A stretch of DNA of 64,000 bases from Gordonia sediminis (GTDB lineage Bacteria; Actinomycetota; Actinomycetes; Mycobacteriales; Mycobacteriaceae): positions 310,001 to 374,000 of the forward strand of contig RZUM01000006.1 in the NCBI GenBank assembly GCA_004193205.1, in the 5' to 3' direction. The notes below the pieces were generated by a model that saw only the letters and a program-made list of their open reading frames with translations, was not told the origin of the DNA and did not search any database. The position numbers were made by a program, and so were the translations under genes. Of the stretch, positions 8,878 through 17,775 are shown in pieces (position 1 is the first letter of the stretch; every line of letters begins with the position of its first letter).

Positions 8878-9759
8878 ATGGCTACACCACTCACCGGCGT
8901 GTACTCCGCGGTGGCCACACCGTTCGACACCGACGGGAACATCGACGTCGGCAATCTGCGTTCGCTGATCGACCACACCCTCGCCAACGGCGTGCACGGG
9001 CTCGTACCCTGCGGATCGACCGGCGAGTTCTCGACCCTCTCGCGCGCCGAGCGTGAACAGGTGCTGGAGATCGTGATCGAGACCGCCGACGGACGCGTGC
9101 CCGTCGTGCCGCAAACCGGCGCGTGCAGCACCGCCGAGGCCATCGCCCTCTCCAAGCATGCGGAAACGGCCGGTGCCCACGCCATCATGGTGGTGGCACC
9201 GTACTACGAACCGTTCAGCATCGGCGAGATCAAGTCCTACTACAAGGATGTCGCCGCGTCGGTCTCGATCCCGGTGATGGCATACAACCTTCCCGCCGCC
9301 ACCGGGGTGAATCTCACCCCGCAGATCCTCGGCGAGCTGATCGAGGAGGTGCCCAATGTTCAGTACGTCAAGGACACCAGCGGCGATTTCACCGCCGCAG
9401 CACAGCTCATCCATGAGTTCGGCGAGAAGGTCTCGGTCTTCGTCGGGTGGGACACCCTGTTCTATGCCGCGCTCGTCGAGGGTGCCGCCGGCTCGGTCAT
9501 CGGGGCGGCCAATGTCGTACCGAACGCATTGGTGAACGTGTACGACGCTGTCAAGGCCGGTGACCTTCCGCTGGCCGGCAAGGTGTGGGCCGACCTCTTC
9601 CCGGTCATGAGCAACTTCACCAGCGGCGGCTACAACGCCGCGATCAAGGCCGGTTTGGAGATCGTCGGACGAAGCGCCGGCCCACAGCGCGCCCCGGGTG
9701 CCGCCCTCCCCGCACAGCAGCGCGCGGCCCTCGAAGAAGCTCTGGCCCCGTTCATCTGA
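8878..9759 (+). CDS. DapA/N-acetylneuraminate lyase family aldolase or dehydratase (module A)
   Basis: A 293-residue class I lyase of the dihydrodipicolinate synthase family. The Schiff-base lysine is Lys165 in YVKDTSGD, the 2-oxo-acid carboxylate loop is GSTGE (about 47-51), and the catalytic tyrosine lies in AYNLPAATG. TTTGGAGG precedes the ATG. Members of this family cleave or dehydrate 2-oxo acids, often releasing pyruvate. Being followed 58 bases later by pyruvate carboxylase, this one most plausibly makes pyruvate, or a derivative of it, from the module A substrate (inference). True lysine-biosynthetic DapA is less likely because of the catabolic context and a second copy at 21436-22332. 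Confidence 0.85.
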   Translation: MATPLTGVYSAVATPFDTDGNIDVGNLRSLIDHTLANGVHGLVPCGSTGEFSTLSRAEREQVLEIVIETADGRVPVVPQTGACSTAEAIALSKHAETAGAHAIMVVAPYYEPFSIGEIKSYYKDVAASVSIPVMAYNLPAATGVNLTPQILGELIEEVPNVQYVKDTSGDFTAAAQLIHEFGEKVSVFVGWDTLFYAALVEGAAGSVIGAANVVPNALVNVYDAVKAGDLPLAGKVWADLFPVMSNFTSGGYNAAIKAGLEIVGRSAGPQRAPGAALPAQQRAALEEALAPFI

Positions 9760-9817
9760 TCGACTGCGCGGCACGGCGGCCGCCAACCCGACACCACCGA
9801 AGAGGATCTCACCACCA

Positions 9818-12800
9818 ATGTTTGCCAAGGTTCTCGTCGCCAACCGCGGCGAGATCGCAATCCGCGCCTTTCGCACCGCCTACGAGCTCGGTGTCTCCAC
9901 CGTGGCGATCTACGCCCATGAGGACCGTAACTCGATGCACCGGACAAAAGCTGACGAGGCGTACCTGATCGGCGACGAGGGACATGCCGTCCAGGCCTAT
10001 CTCGACGTCGACGCCATCATCAACGTCGCGAAGTCGTCAGGCGCGCAGGCAATCTACCCCGGCTACGGATTCCTCTCGGAAAACCCCGAGTTGGCGGCCG
10101 CCTGCCGCAAGTCAGGCATCACGTTCATAGGGCCACCCGCCGAGGTTCTCGAACTGACCGGCAACAAGGCGAGCGCCGTTGCAGCCGCGGAGGCAGCCGG
10201 AATCCCTACACTCAAGTCCACCGATCCGTCTGCCGACCCGACCGAACTCGTCGAGCAGGCCGGCGCACTGCGCTTCCCGGTCTTCGTCAAGGCGGTCGCC
10301 GGGGGAGGCGGACGCGGCATGCGGCGAGTCGATCACCCCGAGAACCTCGAAGAAGCGCTCGCCGCGGCCGGCCGTGAAGCGAACGCAGCCTTCGGCGACT
10401 CGACCCTGTTCATCGAGGAAGCGGTCGTCGAACCCCGCCATGTCGAAGTCCAGATCCTCGCCGACGCCGAGGGCGGCGTCGTACACCTCTACGAACGAGA
10501 CTGCAGTCTGCAACGACGACACCAAAAGGTTGTCGAAATAGCGCCCGCCCCCGACCTACTCCCCTCTGTACGCGACCAATTATGTTCTGATGCAGTCTCT
10601 TTTGCGCATTCGATTGGCTACGTCGGTGCCGGAACCGTCGAATTCCTCCTCGATGCCCAAGGACGACACTTCTTCATCGAGATGAATCCACGCATCCAGG
10701 TCGAACACACCGTCACCGAGGAAATCACCGACACCGACATCGTCGCGGCCCAGTTCCGCATCGCCGCAGGCATCCCCCTGGCCGAGCAGGGCCTGACCCA
10801 AGAACGGATTGTGCCGCGCGGATTCGCTCTCCAGTGCCGCATCACCACCGAAGACCCCCAGAACGACTTCCGCCCCCAAACCGGCCGGATCACCGCATAC
10901 CGCAGTCCTGGCGGGCCCGGTCTCCGCATCGACGGGGAAGTCTCCACCGGCACCGAGATCACCCCCCACTTCGATTCCCTGCTCGTCAAACTGACCGCCC
11001 GCGCGGCGACATTCCCGACGGCGGTTGACCGGGCCCGACGAGCCCTCGCCGAATTCCGCGTTCGCGGGATCGCCACAAACATCCCTTTCCTCCAGGCTGT
11101 TCTCGCCGAACCCGATTTTCGTGCCGGCCGGACGACGACCGGATTCATCGCGTCGCACCCGGAACTACTCAGTGTGCACAAACCGCGCGATCGCGCAAGC
11201 AAGCTGCTGGAGTTCCTGGCCGACGTCACCGTGAACCCACCGCATCCGAGGCCGGCTTCGCTACTCGATGCCGCATCCAGACTGCCCACCACACCACTCG
11301 ACGGACCGCCACGAGCCGGAAGCAAACAACGTCTCGATGCGCTCGGTCCCACCGGATTCGCGGAAGACCTCCGCAGACGCAGCGCACTCGGCGTCACCGA
11401 CACCACCTTCCGCGACGCACACCAATCACTGCTGGCCACCAGACTCCGCACGACCGATCTGCTCACCGCCGCTCCATACGTCGCCCACACCACACCGGAC
11501 ATCCTGTCGCTGGAGTGCTGGGGCGGCGCGACATACGATGTCGCCCTGCGCTTCCTGCACGAAGACCCCTGGGACCGGCTTGCCGTACTGCGCGCTGCTG
11601 TCCCCAACATCTGTCTGCAGATGCTGCTTCGAGGACGAAACACCGTAGGCTACACCCCGTACCCGGACAAGGTCGCCGAAGCGTTCGTGGCCGAGGCAAC
11701 ATCCACCGGGATTGACATCTTCCGGATCTTCGACGCATTGAACAGCATCGACTCGATGCGGCCCGCGATTCATGCGGTCCGCGATGCCGGCGCGGTCGCC
11801 GAGGTGGCACTGAGCTACACCGGCGACATCACCAACCCGGCAGAAACCCTCTACACCCTCGACTACTACCTCCAACTCGCCGACGATGCCGTCCGGGCCG
11901 GTGCGCACATCCTCGCCATCAAGGACATGGCGGGCCTCCTGCGCCCGGCGGCCGCGGCCCGCCTCGTCGGCGCTCTGCGCAGTCGTTTCGATCTCCCCGT
12001 GCATCTGCACACCCACGACACTCCCAGCGGGCAGCTCGCCACCTACTGGGCGGCCATCGAAGCCGGTGTCGACGCCGTCGATGGGGCGTCGGCCGCGTTG
12101 GCCGGGTCCACAAGTCAGCCGTCACTGTCCTCGATCGTCGCCGCACTCGAACACACCGACCGTGCCACCGGACTGGACCTCGCAGCACTATGCGATCTCG
12201 AGCCCTACTGGGCAGCGGTTCGGAAGACCTACGCCCCGTTCGAATCCGGTCTCCCGGCACCCACCGGGCGCGTCTACACCCACGAAATACCCGGCGGGCA
12301 GTTGTCGAATTTGCGTCAGCAGGCAGATGCGCTCGGGCTGGCCGACCACTTCGAGAAAGTCGAAGAGGCCTACGCCGGGTCAGACCGCATCCTGGGCCGG
12401 CTGGTCAAGGTGACGCCGACCTCGAAAGTGGTGGGCGATCTCGCGCTCCACTTGGTCGGGTCCCGGACAACGCCCGACGAATTCGCCGCGAACCCATCGA
12501 CGACGGATGTCCCGGATTCAGTGATCAGCTTCTTTCGCGGGGAACTCGGCTCCCCGGCCGGCGGGTGGCCCGACAAGCTCCGGGAGGCCGTTTTGCGTGG
12601 CCGAGCCGAATGCCCTACGGTCCCCGAACTATCTGCCCAGCAGCTTGACGCACTCGCCAGCCCTGGCCGCGATCGGCAGATGGTGCTCAACACCTTGCTC
12701 TTCCCCGGCCCGACGAAGGACTTCGTTCAATTCATCGATGATTTCGGCGACGTGTCGACCGTCGACTCTGCGACCTTCTGGTACGGGGTGGACCGGGAGC

Positions 12801-13225
12801 GCGAACTGGTCATCGACCTCGAACCCGGTGTCAGGATCTTGATCACCATCCAAGCCGTGTCGAATCCGGATGAGAAGGGCATGCGCACGGTGGTGTTCCA
12901 GCTCAACGGAGCGATGCGCCCTATCACCGTGCAAGACAGGTCGCTATCGATCGAAACCCCCCGCGCCGAGAAGGCCGACCCCACACAGCCCGGGCACGTC
13001 GGAGCGCCCTTTGCCGGCGTGGTCACGCCAACCGTCACCGTCGGCGACCGCGCACAGGCCGGCGACCCCATCGCGACAATCGAAGCCATGAAGATGGAGG
13101 CGTCGATCACCGCGCCACGCGCTGGCGTCGTCACCAAGGTCGCACTGACCTCACCAACATCGGTCGAAAGCGGTGACCTCATCGCTGTCATAGGCACCGG
13201 ACCAACAATCGACGAGACGAACTGA
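9818..13225 (+). CDS. pyc: Pyruvate carboxylase
   Basis: A 1135-residue biotin enzyme that carboxylates pyruvate to oxaloacetate. Domains in order are biotin carboxylase (about 1-450; AGGGGRGMR ATP loop, ERDCSLQRRHQK), carboxyltransferase (about 530-830; FRDAHQSL, LECWGGAT, IKDMAG and HLHTHDT metal-site motifs) and biotin carrier (about 1065-1135) with Lys1092 in EAMKMEAS. The ATG at 9818 starts directly at the conserved FAKVLVANRGEIA sequence and has AGAGGA before it. An upstream in-frame extension to 9698 would overlap the lyase gene and is not needed. Position right after a DapA-family lyase suggests it converts pyruvate released by that enzyme into oxaloacetate rather than being the housekeeping copy alone. 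Confidence 0.96.
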   Translation: MFAKVLVANRGEIAIRAFRTAYELGVSTVAIYAHEDRNSMHRTKADEAYLIGDEGHAVQAYLDVDAIINVAKSSGAQAIYPGYGFLSENPELAAACRKSGITFIGPPAEVLELTGNKASAVAAAEAAGIPTLKSTDPSADPTELVEQAGALRFPVFVKAVAGGGGRGMRRVDHPENLEEALAAAGREANAAFGDSTLFIEEAVVEPRHVEVQILADAEGGVVHLYERDCSLQRRHQKVVEIAPAPDLLPSVRDQLCSDAVSFAHSIGYVGAGTVEFLLDAQGRHFFIEMNPRIQVEHTVTEEITDTDIVAAQFRIAAGIPLAEQGLTQERIVPRGFALQCRITTEDPQNDFRPQTGRITAYRSPGGPGLRIDGEVSTGTEITPHFDSLLVKLTARAATFPTAVDRARRALAEFRVRGIATNIPFLQAVLAEPDFRAGRTTTGFIASHPELLSVHKPRDRASKLLEFLADVTVNPPHPRPASLLDAASRLPTTPLDGPPRAGSKQRLDALGPTGFAEDLRRRSALGVTDTTFRDAHQSLLATRLRTTDLLTAAPYVAHTTPDILSLECWGGATYDVALRFLHEDPWDRLAVLRAAVPNICLQMLLRGRNTVGYTPYPDKVAEAFVAEATSTGIDIFRIFDALNSIDSMRPAIHAVRDAGAVAEVALSYTGDITNPAETLYTLDYYLQLADDAVRAGAHILAIKDMAGLLRPAAAARLVGALRSRFDLPVHLHTHDTPSGQLATYWAAIEAGVDAVDGASAALAGSTSQPSLSSIVAALEHTDRATGLDLAALCDLEPYWAAVRKTYAPFESGLPAPTGRVYTHEIPGGQLSNLRQQADALGLADHFEKVEEAYAGSDRILGRLVKVTPTSKVVGDLALHLVGSRTTPDEFAANPSTTDVPDSVISFFRGELGSPAGGWPDKLREAVLRGRAECPTVPELSAQQLDALASPGRDRQMVLNTLLFPGPTKDFVQFIDDFGDVSTVDSATFWYGVDRERELVIDLEPGVRILITIQAVSNPDEKGMRTVVFQLNGAMRPITVQDRSLSIETPRAEKADPTQPGHVGAPFAGVVTPTVTVGDRAQAGDPIATIEAMKMEASITAPRAGVVTKVALTSPTSVESGDLIAVIGTGPTIDETN

Positions 13226-13232
13226 CCATCAC

Positions 13233-13511
13233 ATGACAGGGATGACGATGCACGCACACACTCGACGGACACCCCTGCCCCGCGGCAGTCACAGTGCCGG
13301 CCGCGACAAGGAGATCTTGGCATTCGGACGGAGCTGGTATCGCTACGGCGGGGGTCCGGCCGAGGACATCATGGTCACCTTCGGTCTTACCGAGAACCAG
13401 TTCTTCACCGAGATACGGCACCTACTCGCGGCTCACGAGCAGTTCGACCTCAGCCCGTCGGAGATAACAGCCATGGACCGGGTGGCGCGCTATCGGCTCG
13501 ACTTCTGTTGA
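13233..13511 (+). CDS. Small DUF3263-like protein
   Basis: A protein of up to 92 residues starting 7 bases after pyruvate carboxylase. Residues 25-90 fit the actinobacterial DUF3263 pattern: an acidic/lysine start, ILAF-RSWYRYGG, then a helix ending FGLTENQFF and a C-terminal R-x-R-L region. DUF3263 proteins look like small helix-turn-helix proteins, so a regulatory role is possible. The start could also be the ATG at 13248, which has AGGG at better spacing; the first five residues are therefore uncertain. No copy is present in module B. Function is unknown. Confidence 0.6.
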   Translation: MTGMTMHAHTRRTPLPRGSHSAGRDKEILAFGRSWYRYGGGPAEDIMVTFGLTENQFFTEIRHLLAAHEQFDLSPSEITAMDRVARYRLDFC

Positions 13512-13658
13512 GTCGGCGATGTCTGCACGGCCCAGTGACCCACCAGGGAGCCCGAGACGATCCGGCACACTCACGTCGCCGACACGTCGATTGCCGAAGT
13601 GAGCAGGAGCAGTCTTGAGCCAGGAGCCCTCGACATGGGCCCGGAAAGGTGGCCGTCG

Positions 13659-15494
13659 ATGCGGGAGTACGTCGACTTCTTGAGCGCGCAGTCGCCCTAC
13701 AGCAGCCTGCCCGCGAGCGATCTCAACCGCCTGGCGCACGAGATTGAGGTCGAATTCTATTCGGCCAGTGCAGTAGTGGTGCAGGCCGACAGCGCCCGCC
13801 TGGATTACGTGTATATCGTGCGTACCGGCTCGGTCGAGATCGTTGACCGAGGAATCACTATCGATGTGCTGGGTCCCGGTGACACTTTCGGTCACATCTC
13901 GGTCTTCTCCGGGCTGCCGCCCGCGTTCGCTGTTCGCTGCCTCGAGGACACCCTCTGCTACCGCATCCCTGACCCTCGCGCACTTGTCGACCATCCCGAG
14001 TGTCTTCGGTTCGCGCACTACGGAAAGACCATCGCCCGCGAGAGGCTGATCGCGGCCGGCGGCTCGTTCACACGACTCGAACGACCAGTCCGCGACGTCA
14101 TGCATCCGATCACTTGGTGCGATGCGCTGATGCCGGTGCGAGAAGTGGCAGCCCTGATGAGACGTGATGGCGCATCGTGCGCCGTCTACACGATCGACGG
14201 AACCCCAGCCATCGTCACCGACGCAGACTTCCGCGACAAGGTCGCCACCGGGGAAGTCGGCATCGACGCCCCGATATCAGCCGTCGCGAGCTTTCCGGCG
14301 CTCATGGTCGGCGACGAGATGACGCTCGACACCGCCTACATCACCATGATCGACAGGGGCATCCACCACCTGCTGGCGTCCGACCGCGCTGGTCGTCCGG
14401 TCGGCGTCGCCCGAGTCGTCGACATCGCCGACACCGACGTCCGTAGTCCCCTCCTGGTACGTTCGGCGGCCGAGTCTGCAACTACCATGTCCCAGTTGGT
14501 CACCGCATCCAATCAACTGGTCCCCACCCTCATAGAACTCTATGAGTCAGGCCTGCCGCCGCGACACGTCGGCGCCCTGCATTCGGCGATGATCGAGTCG
14601 GTGTTCCGGCGCCTGGTCGAACTCCACACGGCCGGGACCATCCTCGACAGGGTGACACCGTCGTGGATGCTACTGGGTTCGGTCGGTCGCCGCGAGACCC
14701 TGCCCAACTCCGACGTCGATACAGCGCTTGCCTGGTCAGACGACGAAATCAATGATGCGTCGCCGGAAGAGCGGGCCGAAGTCGTCGATGCGGTGATGCC
14801 CATCATGCGGGCGATGCCCTCGTGCGGGCTCAGACCATGCTCGGACGGGCTGAATGCGGTCAACCCCGACTTCAACCGCGCGGCGGCCGAATGGCCTGGC
14901 GTCATCAATGGATGGCGCAAAGCGCCCTACTCGCCCGCGGAGTTGCTGCTCATCTCCACGATGGCCGATGCCCGCGCCATCACCCATCCCGCACTGACAC
15001 TGGGCATCCGGCGTGAGCTCGCGTGGGGTGCGAATCGACACGAGGTCAACGCAGCATTCAACACCCTGGCGATGAACAACAGACCCCCCGCCGGCTTCGT
15101 TCGGGGATTCGTCGTCGAACGCCTCGGTGGCCGGAAACGACAACTCGACCTGAAGAAGGCGGGGCTTCGGCCGATCGCATCCATCGCGCGGGCGCTGGCG
15201 CTTCGCTCCGGTGACGTGACCGGATCGACGCCCGAACGGCTCGACCGTGCGCACCGCGCCGGCTTCATCAACGAGGACGAACTCGACACGCTCAAAGGCG
15301 CGTTCGACCTCATCTACGGTCTCACCATCGAGTTTCAACTCTCCTCGATCAGGAACAGTTCGCCGATCGCCACAGCGGTATCGTTGGATGACCTCGACAG
15401 CCTGAAGCGTCGCCATCTTCGAGACGCCTTCCGCTCGGTCAATCAGATACAAGAACGCCTGGTTCACTACCCGCTGTGGTCGACCCGATCATGA
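13659..15494 (+). CDS. cNMP-binding/CBS/DUF294 nucleotidyltransferase-like signalling protein (module A)
   Basis: A 611-residue multidomain protein. It has a cyclic-nucleotide-binding fold (about 15-130; VLGPGDTFGHISVFSGLPP), two CBS domains (about 140-265), a DUF294 nucleotidyltransferase-like domain (about 290-430) with GSVGRRE at 340-346 and metal-site Asp352/Asp354 in SDVDTA, and a helical DUF294 C-terminal domain. The start at 13659 (MREYVDFL) is chosen because the 609-residue paralogue at 30842-32671 begins with the same sequence; in-frame GTG 13599 and ATG 13635 are alternatives. It is coupled to an exonuclease gene by ATGA. In other bacteria this pair is often seen beside acetate/solute transporter genes, which suggests a nucleotide-responsive control of uptake; the true target is unknown. 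Confidence 0.86.
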   Translation: MREYVDFLSAQSPYSSLPASDLNRLAHEIEVEFYSASAVVVQADSARLDYVYIVRTGSVEIVDRGITIDVLGPGDTFGHISVFSGLPPAFAVRCLEDTLCYRIPDPRALVDHPECLRFAHYGKTIARERLIAAGGSFTRLERPVRDVMHPITWCDALMPVREVAALMRRDGASCAVYTIDGTPAIVTDADFRDKVATGEVGIDAPISAVASFPALMVGDEMTLDTAYITMIDRGIHHLLASDRAGRPVGVARVVDIADTDVRSPLLVRSAAESATTMSQLVTASNQLVPTLIELYESGLPPRHVGALHSAMIESVFRRLVELHTAGTILDRVTPSWMLLGSVGRRETLPNSDVDTALAWSDDEINDASPEERAEVVDAVMPIMRAMPSCGLRPCSDGLNAVNPDFNRAAAEWPGVINGWRKAPYSPAELLLISTMADARAITHPALTLGIRRELAWGANRHEVNAAFNTLAMNNRPPAGFVRGFVVERLGGRKRQLDLKKAGLRPIASIARALALRSGDVTGSTPERLDRAHRAGFINEDELDTLKGAFDLIYGLTIEFQLSSIRNSSPIATAVSLDDLDSLKRRHLRDAFRSVNQIQERLVHYPLWSTRS

Positions 15495-16159
15495 TCACGT
15501 GGACAGGCAGGTCACGGGCAGGCAGGGCGACCCGGAGCAACGCGCCAAAGTCGTGGCGGCACAACACATTTGTCGCGATTGATCTCGAGACGACGGGGCT
15601 CGATCCAGTGAAAGATCACATCGTGTCCTACGGTGCGGTCCCCATCCAACGGGGCAGCTTTCGTCCGGCTGACGCCCTCTACAGTTTGGTGTCGAGCCCG
15701 ATTCCTGTTCCCGACCGCGCGACGCGCATACATACCCTCCGCGATCAGGATCTGACGCACGCGCCGGAACTCCACAAGTGCGTCGACGCGCTCGACGCGG
15801 CGCTACGCGGTGCAGTGCTGGTGGGCTACAAAGTCGATATCGAGCGGTTCTTCCTTCGCCGCGCCTTCCGCGAATATGGAAGGCGCTTTGATGTCCCGAT
15901 GATCGATGTTGCCGAACTGGTTCGCATGATGGATGGCCCCTACTCCGGGCATGCATTCCCCGAGGACCTCGAGACGGCCGCGGCCGTCTTGGACTTGCCG
16001 ATTCATCCACCGCATCACGCATTGGGTGACGCACTGACAACTGCGACCCTTTTCCTCGCGGCGGCTACCTATCTGGAACGGCAATTCGAGCCACTGACAA
16101 CTTCTCGGCTACTGGCCATCAGCGACGCCCGGATGGGCAGGCAGCGGAGGACACGATGA
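15491..16159 (+). CDS. DnaQ-like DEDDh 3'-5' exonuclease (module A)
   Basis: A 222-residue exonuclease of the DNA polymerase III epsilon-like type. The motifs are AIDLETTG (Exo I Asp and Glu), VGYKVDIERFFLRR (Exo II Asp) and HHALGDALTT (Exo III His and Asp), all intact. The ATG at 15491 overlaps the previous stop by ATGA, exactly as in the module B pair (30845/30842), so it is preferred over the in-frame GTG at 15476. It lacks polymerase-binding segments, so it is not the replicative proofreader. Its constant linkage to the cNMP/CBS/DUF294 gene suggests a joint signalling or nucleotide-turnover function; this is inference. Confidence 0.88.
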   Translation: MITWTGRSRAGRATRSNAPKSWRHNTFVAIDLETTGLDPVKDHIVSYGAVPIQRGSFRPADALYSLVSSPIPVPDRATRIHTLRDQDLTHAPELHKCVDALDAALRGAVLVGYKVDIERFFLRRAFREYGRRFDVPMIDVAELVRMMDGPYSGHAFPEDLETAAAVLDLPIHPPHHALGDALTTATLFLAAATYLERQFEPLTTSRLLAISDARMGRQRRTR

Positions 16160-16572
16160 CATCCATGACCACAGAGCAGATCTCGACGCTACTCGCAGAT
16201 CCGCATGTTTGTGTGCTAGCCGTCGCGCAGAGCGAGAATCGGCCGCCACTCGCGCTCCCCCTGTGGTACGGCATTGACCCCCAGGGCCAGGTGTACCTGT
16301 GGACTGCCAAAGGCTCGTTGAAGGCCCGCAGAATCCGCGATTGCGGACTCCTGACCGTCACCGTTCAGCGGGACACCGAACCCTATGCATACGTCAGCAT
16401 CGAGGGCACAGCCGACGAGCAGCCCGCAGACAGATCCCGTGTGAGGGCACTCGTCGCGAGATACGTGCCGGAGGACCTCGTCGACGACTACCTCGAGGAG
16501 AACTTCTCTGCCGACGGTGTGATCATCACCATCTCCCCGACTATTGTTCGCGCAGTGGACTTTTCCGAGTAG
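16156..16572 (+). CDS. Pyridoxamine-5'-phosphate oxidase-like (FMN/F420 split-barrel) protein
   Basis: A 138-residue protein with the split beta-barrel pattern of PNPOx-like flavin or F420 binders: a start with ISTLLADPHVCVLAV, then RPPLALPLWYGID, LWTAKGSLKARRIRD, and VSIEGTA. Actinobacteria have many such proteins acting as F420- or FMN-dependent reductases or as heme/flavin binders. It overlaps the exonuclease gene by ATGA, so it is co-translated with the DUF294-exonuclease pair. Module B has no equivalent at this place. The substrate and even the cofactor choice cannot be read from the sequence. Confidence 0.78.
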   Translation: MTSMTTEQISTLLADPHVCVLAVAQSENRPPLALPLWYGIDPQGQVYLWTAKGSLKARRIRDCGLLTVTVQRDTEPYAYVSIEGTADEQPADRSRVRALVARYVPEDLVDDYLEENFSADGVIITISPTIVRAVDFSE

Positions 16573-16705
16573 CCACGAAATTGCCGCGATCACCAACGCC
16601 GGCGTGTCGGGGGCTCAGCTGGTGGAGACCTCATCGCGGCAGAGCAGTTCCGACATTGCCGGCTTCCTGATCGGTACGCGTCATGTTTGGCGCGGATTTC
16701 ACCAC

Positions 16706-16737
16706 GGTGCGGGTGTTCATGACCGACCACCCGCACC
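16706..16737. terminator. Bidirectional hairpin between convergent genes
   Basis: GGTGCGGGTG and its exact complement CACCCGCACC enclose a 12-base loop. It lies between the + strand split-barrel gene (ends 16572) and the - strand SDR (ends 16747). There is no clear U-run, so its strength is uncertain. Confidence 0.55.
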
Positions 16738-16746
16738 ATGGCCGCG

Positions 16747-17535
16747 TCAGGGGTTCGTGTACAGAGACGCACCCAAGCCGCCATCGACGACGATGGCTGC
16801 GCCGTTGACGAATGACGAATCATCCGAAACCAGAAATCTCACGACGTTGGCCACCTCCCGGGGCTCGGCGATTCGTTCGACGGGGTAGGCCTGGGCAATC
16901 TGGCGTCGGGCTTCGTCTGGATCGTCGTGTGCCGCGAAGTATTGTTGGACCATCGGGGTGTTCATATCGCCGGGCAGCACCGCGTTGCAGCGAATCCCGG
17001 ACCGTGCGAGTTCACGGGTGACGGCAATACTTCGTGTAAGGCCAAGGACCGCATGTTTGCTCGTGGTGTACGCGGTAAGCATCGGATCGGCGGTCACCGA
17101 CAGGACAGAGGCGATGTTCACCAGGCTCCCTGCGCGTCCGGCGTCGAGCATCGCACGAGATGCGTACTTGCACAACCAGAACGGCCCCCGAACATTGGTC
17201 CGATCAATCTCCTCCCAGTCCTCGTTCGTCGTTTCGAGGAAGTCTCGCTCGATCTGACGCCCGGCGTTGTTCACGACATAGTCGATGCCACCGAACTCCG
17301 CGAGGACCCTTTCGACCGCCTCCTGCACCTGGCGTTCGTCGCTGACATCAGCCTGCACGGCGACCACCGAACCGGGGAGGTGCTGCGCCAACTCCGCGGT
17401 CTCGTGGAGTTTTTCGAGGTTGCGGCTGAGGGCCACCACGTTGGCGCCGTGCTCGGCGAGTGCGACAACGCACTCTCGGCCGAGACCACCGGACGCACCG
17501 GTGACGACGCCCGACTTTCCTGCACATGAGGTCAT
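16747..17535 (-). CDS. Short-chain dehydrogenase/reductase (module A)
   Basis: A 262-residue NAD(P)-dependent oxidoreductase of the classical SDR type. The nucleotide loop TGASGGLG is at 12-19, NNAG at about 89-92, and the catalytic set is Ser143, Tyr156 and Lys160 (YTTSK). The ATG at 17535 has AAAGGA before it; the frame continues upstream to 17622 but that part covers the promoter. It is transcribed towards the split-barrel gene from a promoter containing the perfect AGCCTTTAAAGGCT palindrome, so it belongs with module A regulation although on the other strand. It probably interconverts an alcohol and ketone of the pathway; the substrate is unknown. The module B counterpart is at 35799-36557. 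Confidence 0.87.
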   Translation of the reverse strand: MTSCAGKSGVVTGASGGLGRECVVALAEHGANVVALSRNLEKLHETAELAQHLPGSVVAVQADVSDERQVQEAVERVLAEFGGIDYVVNNAGRQIERDFLETTNEDWEEIDRTNVRGPFWLCKYASRAMLDAGRAGSLVNIASVLSVTADPMLTAYTTSKHAVLGLTRSIAVTRELARSGIRCNAVLPGDMNTPMVQQYFAAHDDPDEARRQIAQAYPVERIAEPREVANVVRFLVSDDSSFVNGAAIVVDGGLGASLYTNP

Positions 17536-17601
17536 GTTGTTTCCTTTGCGATCGGTCTTTAGTCGCTTAGCCCAACGGATAGCGTGATCAGAAACAATAC
17601 T

Positions 17602-17615
17602 AGCCTTTAAAGGCT
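17602..17615. promoter_or_regulatory. Perfect palindrome AGCCTTTAAAGGCT, candidate module A operator
   Basis: A perfect 14-bp inverted repeat in the promoter region of the SDR, 67 bases before its start. A near copy lies at 7151-7164 and arm-like half-sites at 1830-1837 and 8819-8827, all upstream of module A units. It looks like the site of a dimeric repressor or activator that is not encoded nearby. Confidence 0.6.
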
Positions 17616-17775
17616 TAGACATGCGCGCCAGATGGATTGAAGTCGAAGATCACCACATCGTCGACGAGCAGCGTGATCGCGACTGACGCTGCCCCAGACC
17701 AGAGTCCACGTCGGATGTGGCCCAAGAAGGACGCCCGTTCGGGCTTGACCAGCTATCTGATGTCGTGTCCGGTCA

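Noticed and set aside
8878-9759. Lysine-biosynthetic dihydrodipicolinate synthase (dapA)
   Set aside because: The fold and Lys165 fit the superfamily, but there is no lysine-pathway context, a second copy lies in module B, and the gene is linked to catabolic genes; calling it dapA would be misleading.
9698-9817. N-terminal extension of pyruvate carboxylase to 9698
   Set aside because: It overlaps the lyase gene in another frame, and the ATG at 9818 begins exactly at the conserved biotin-carboxylase N-terminus with a ribosome site.
15491-16159. Replicative DNA polymerase III epsilon subunit
   Set aside because: The exonuclease motifs match, but the gene is small, duplicated, and always paired with a DUF294 protein in this window; a replicative role is not supported.
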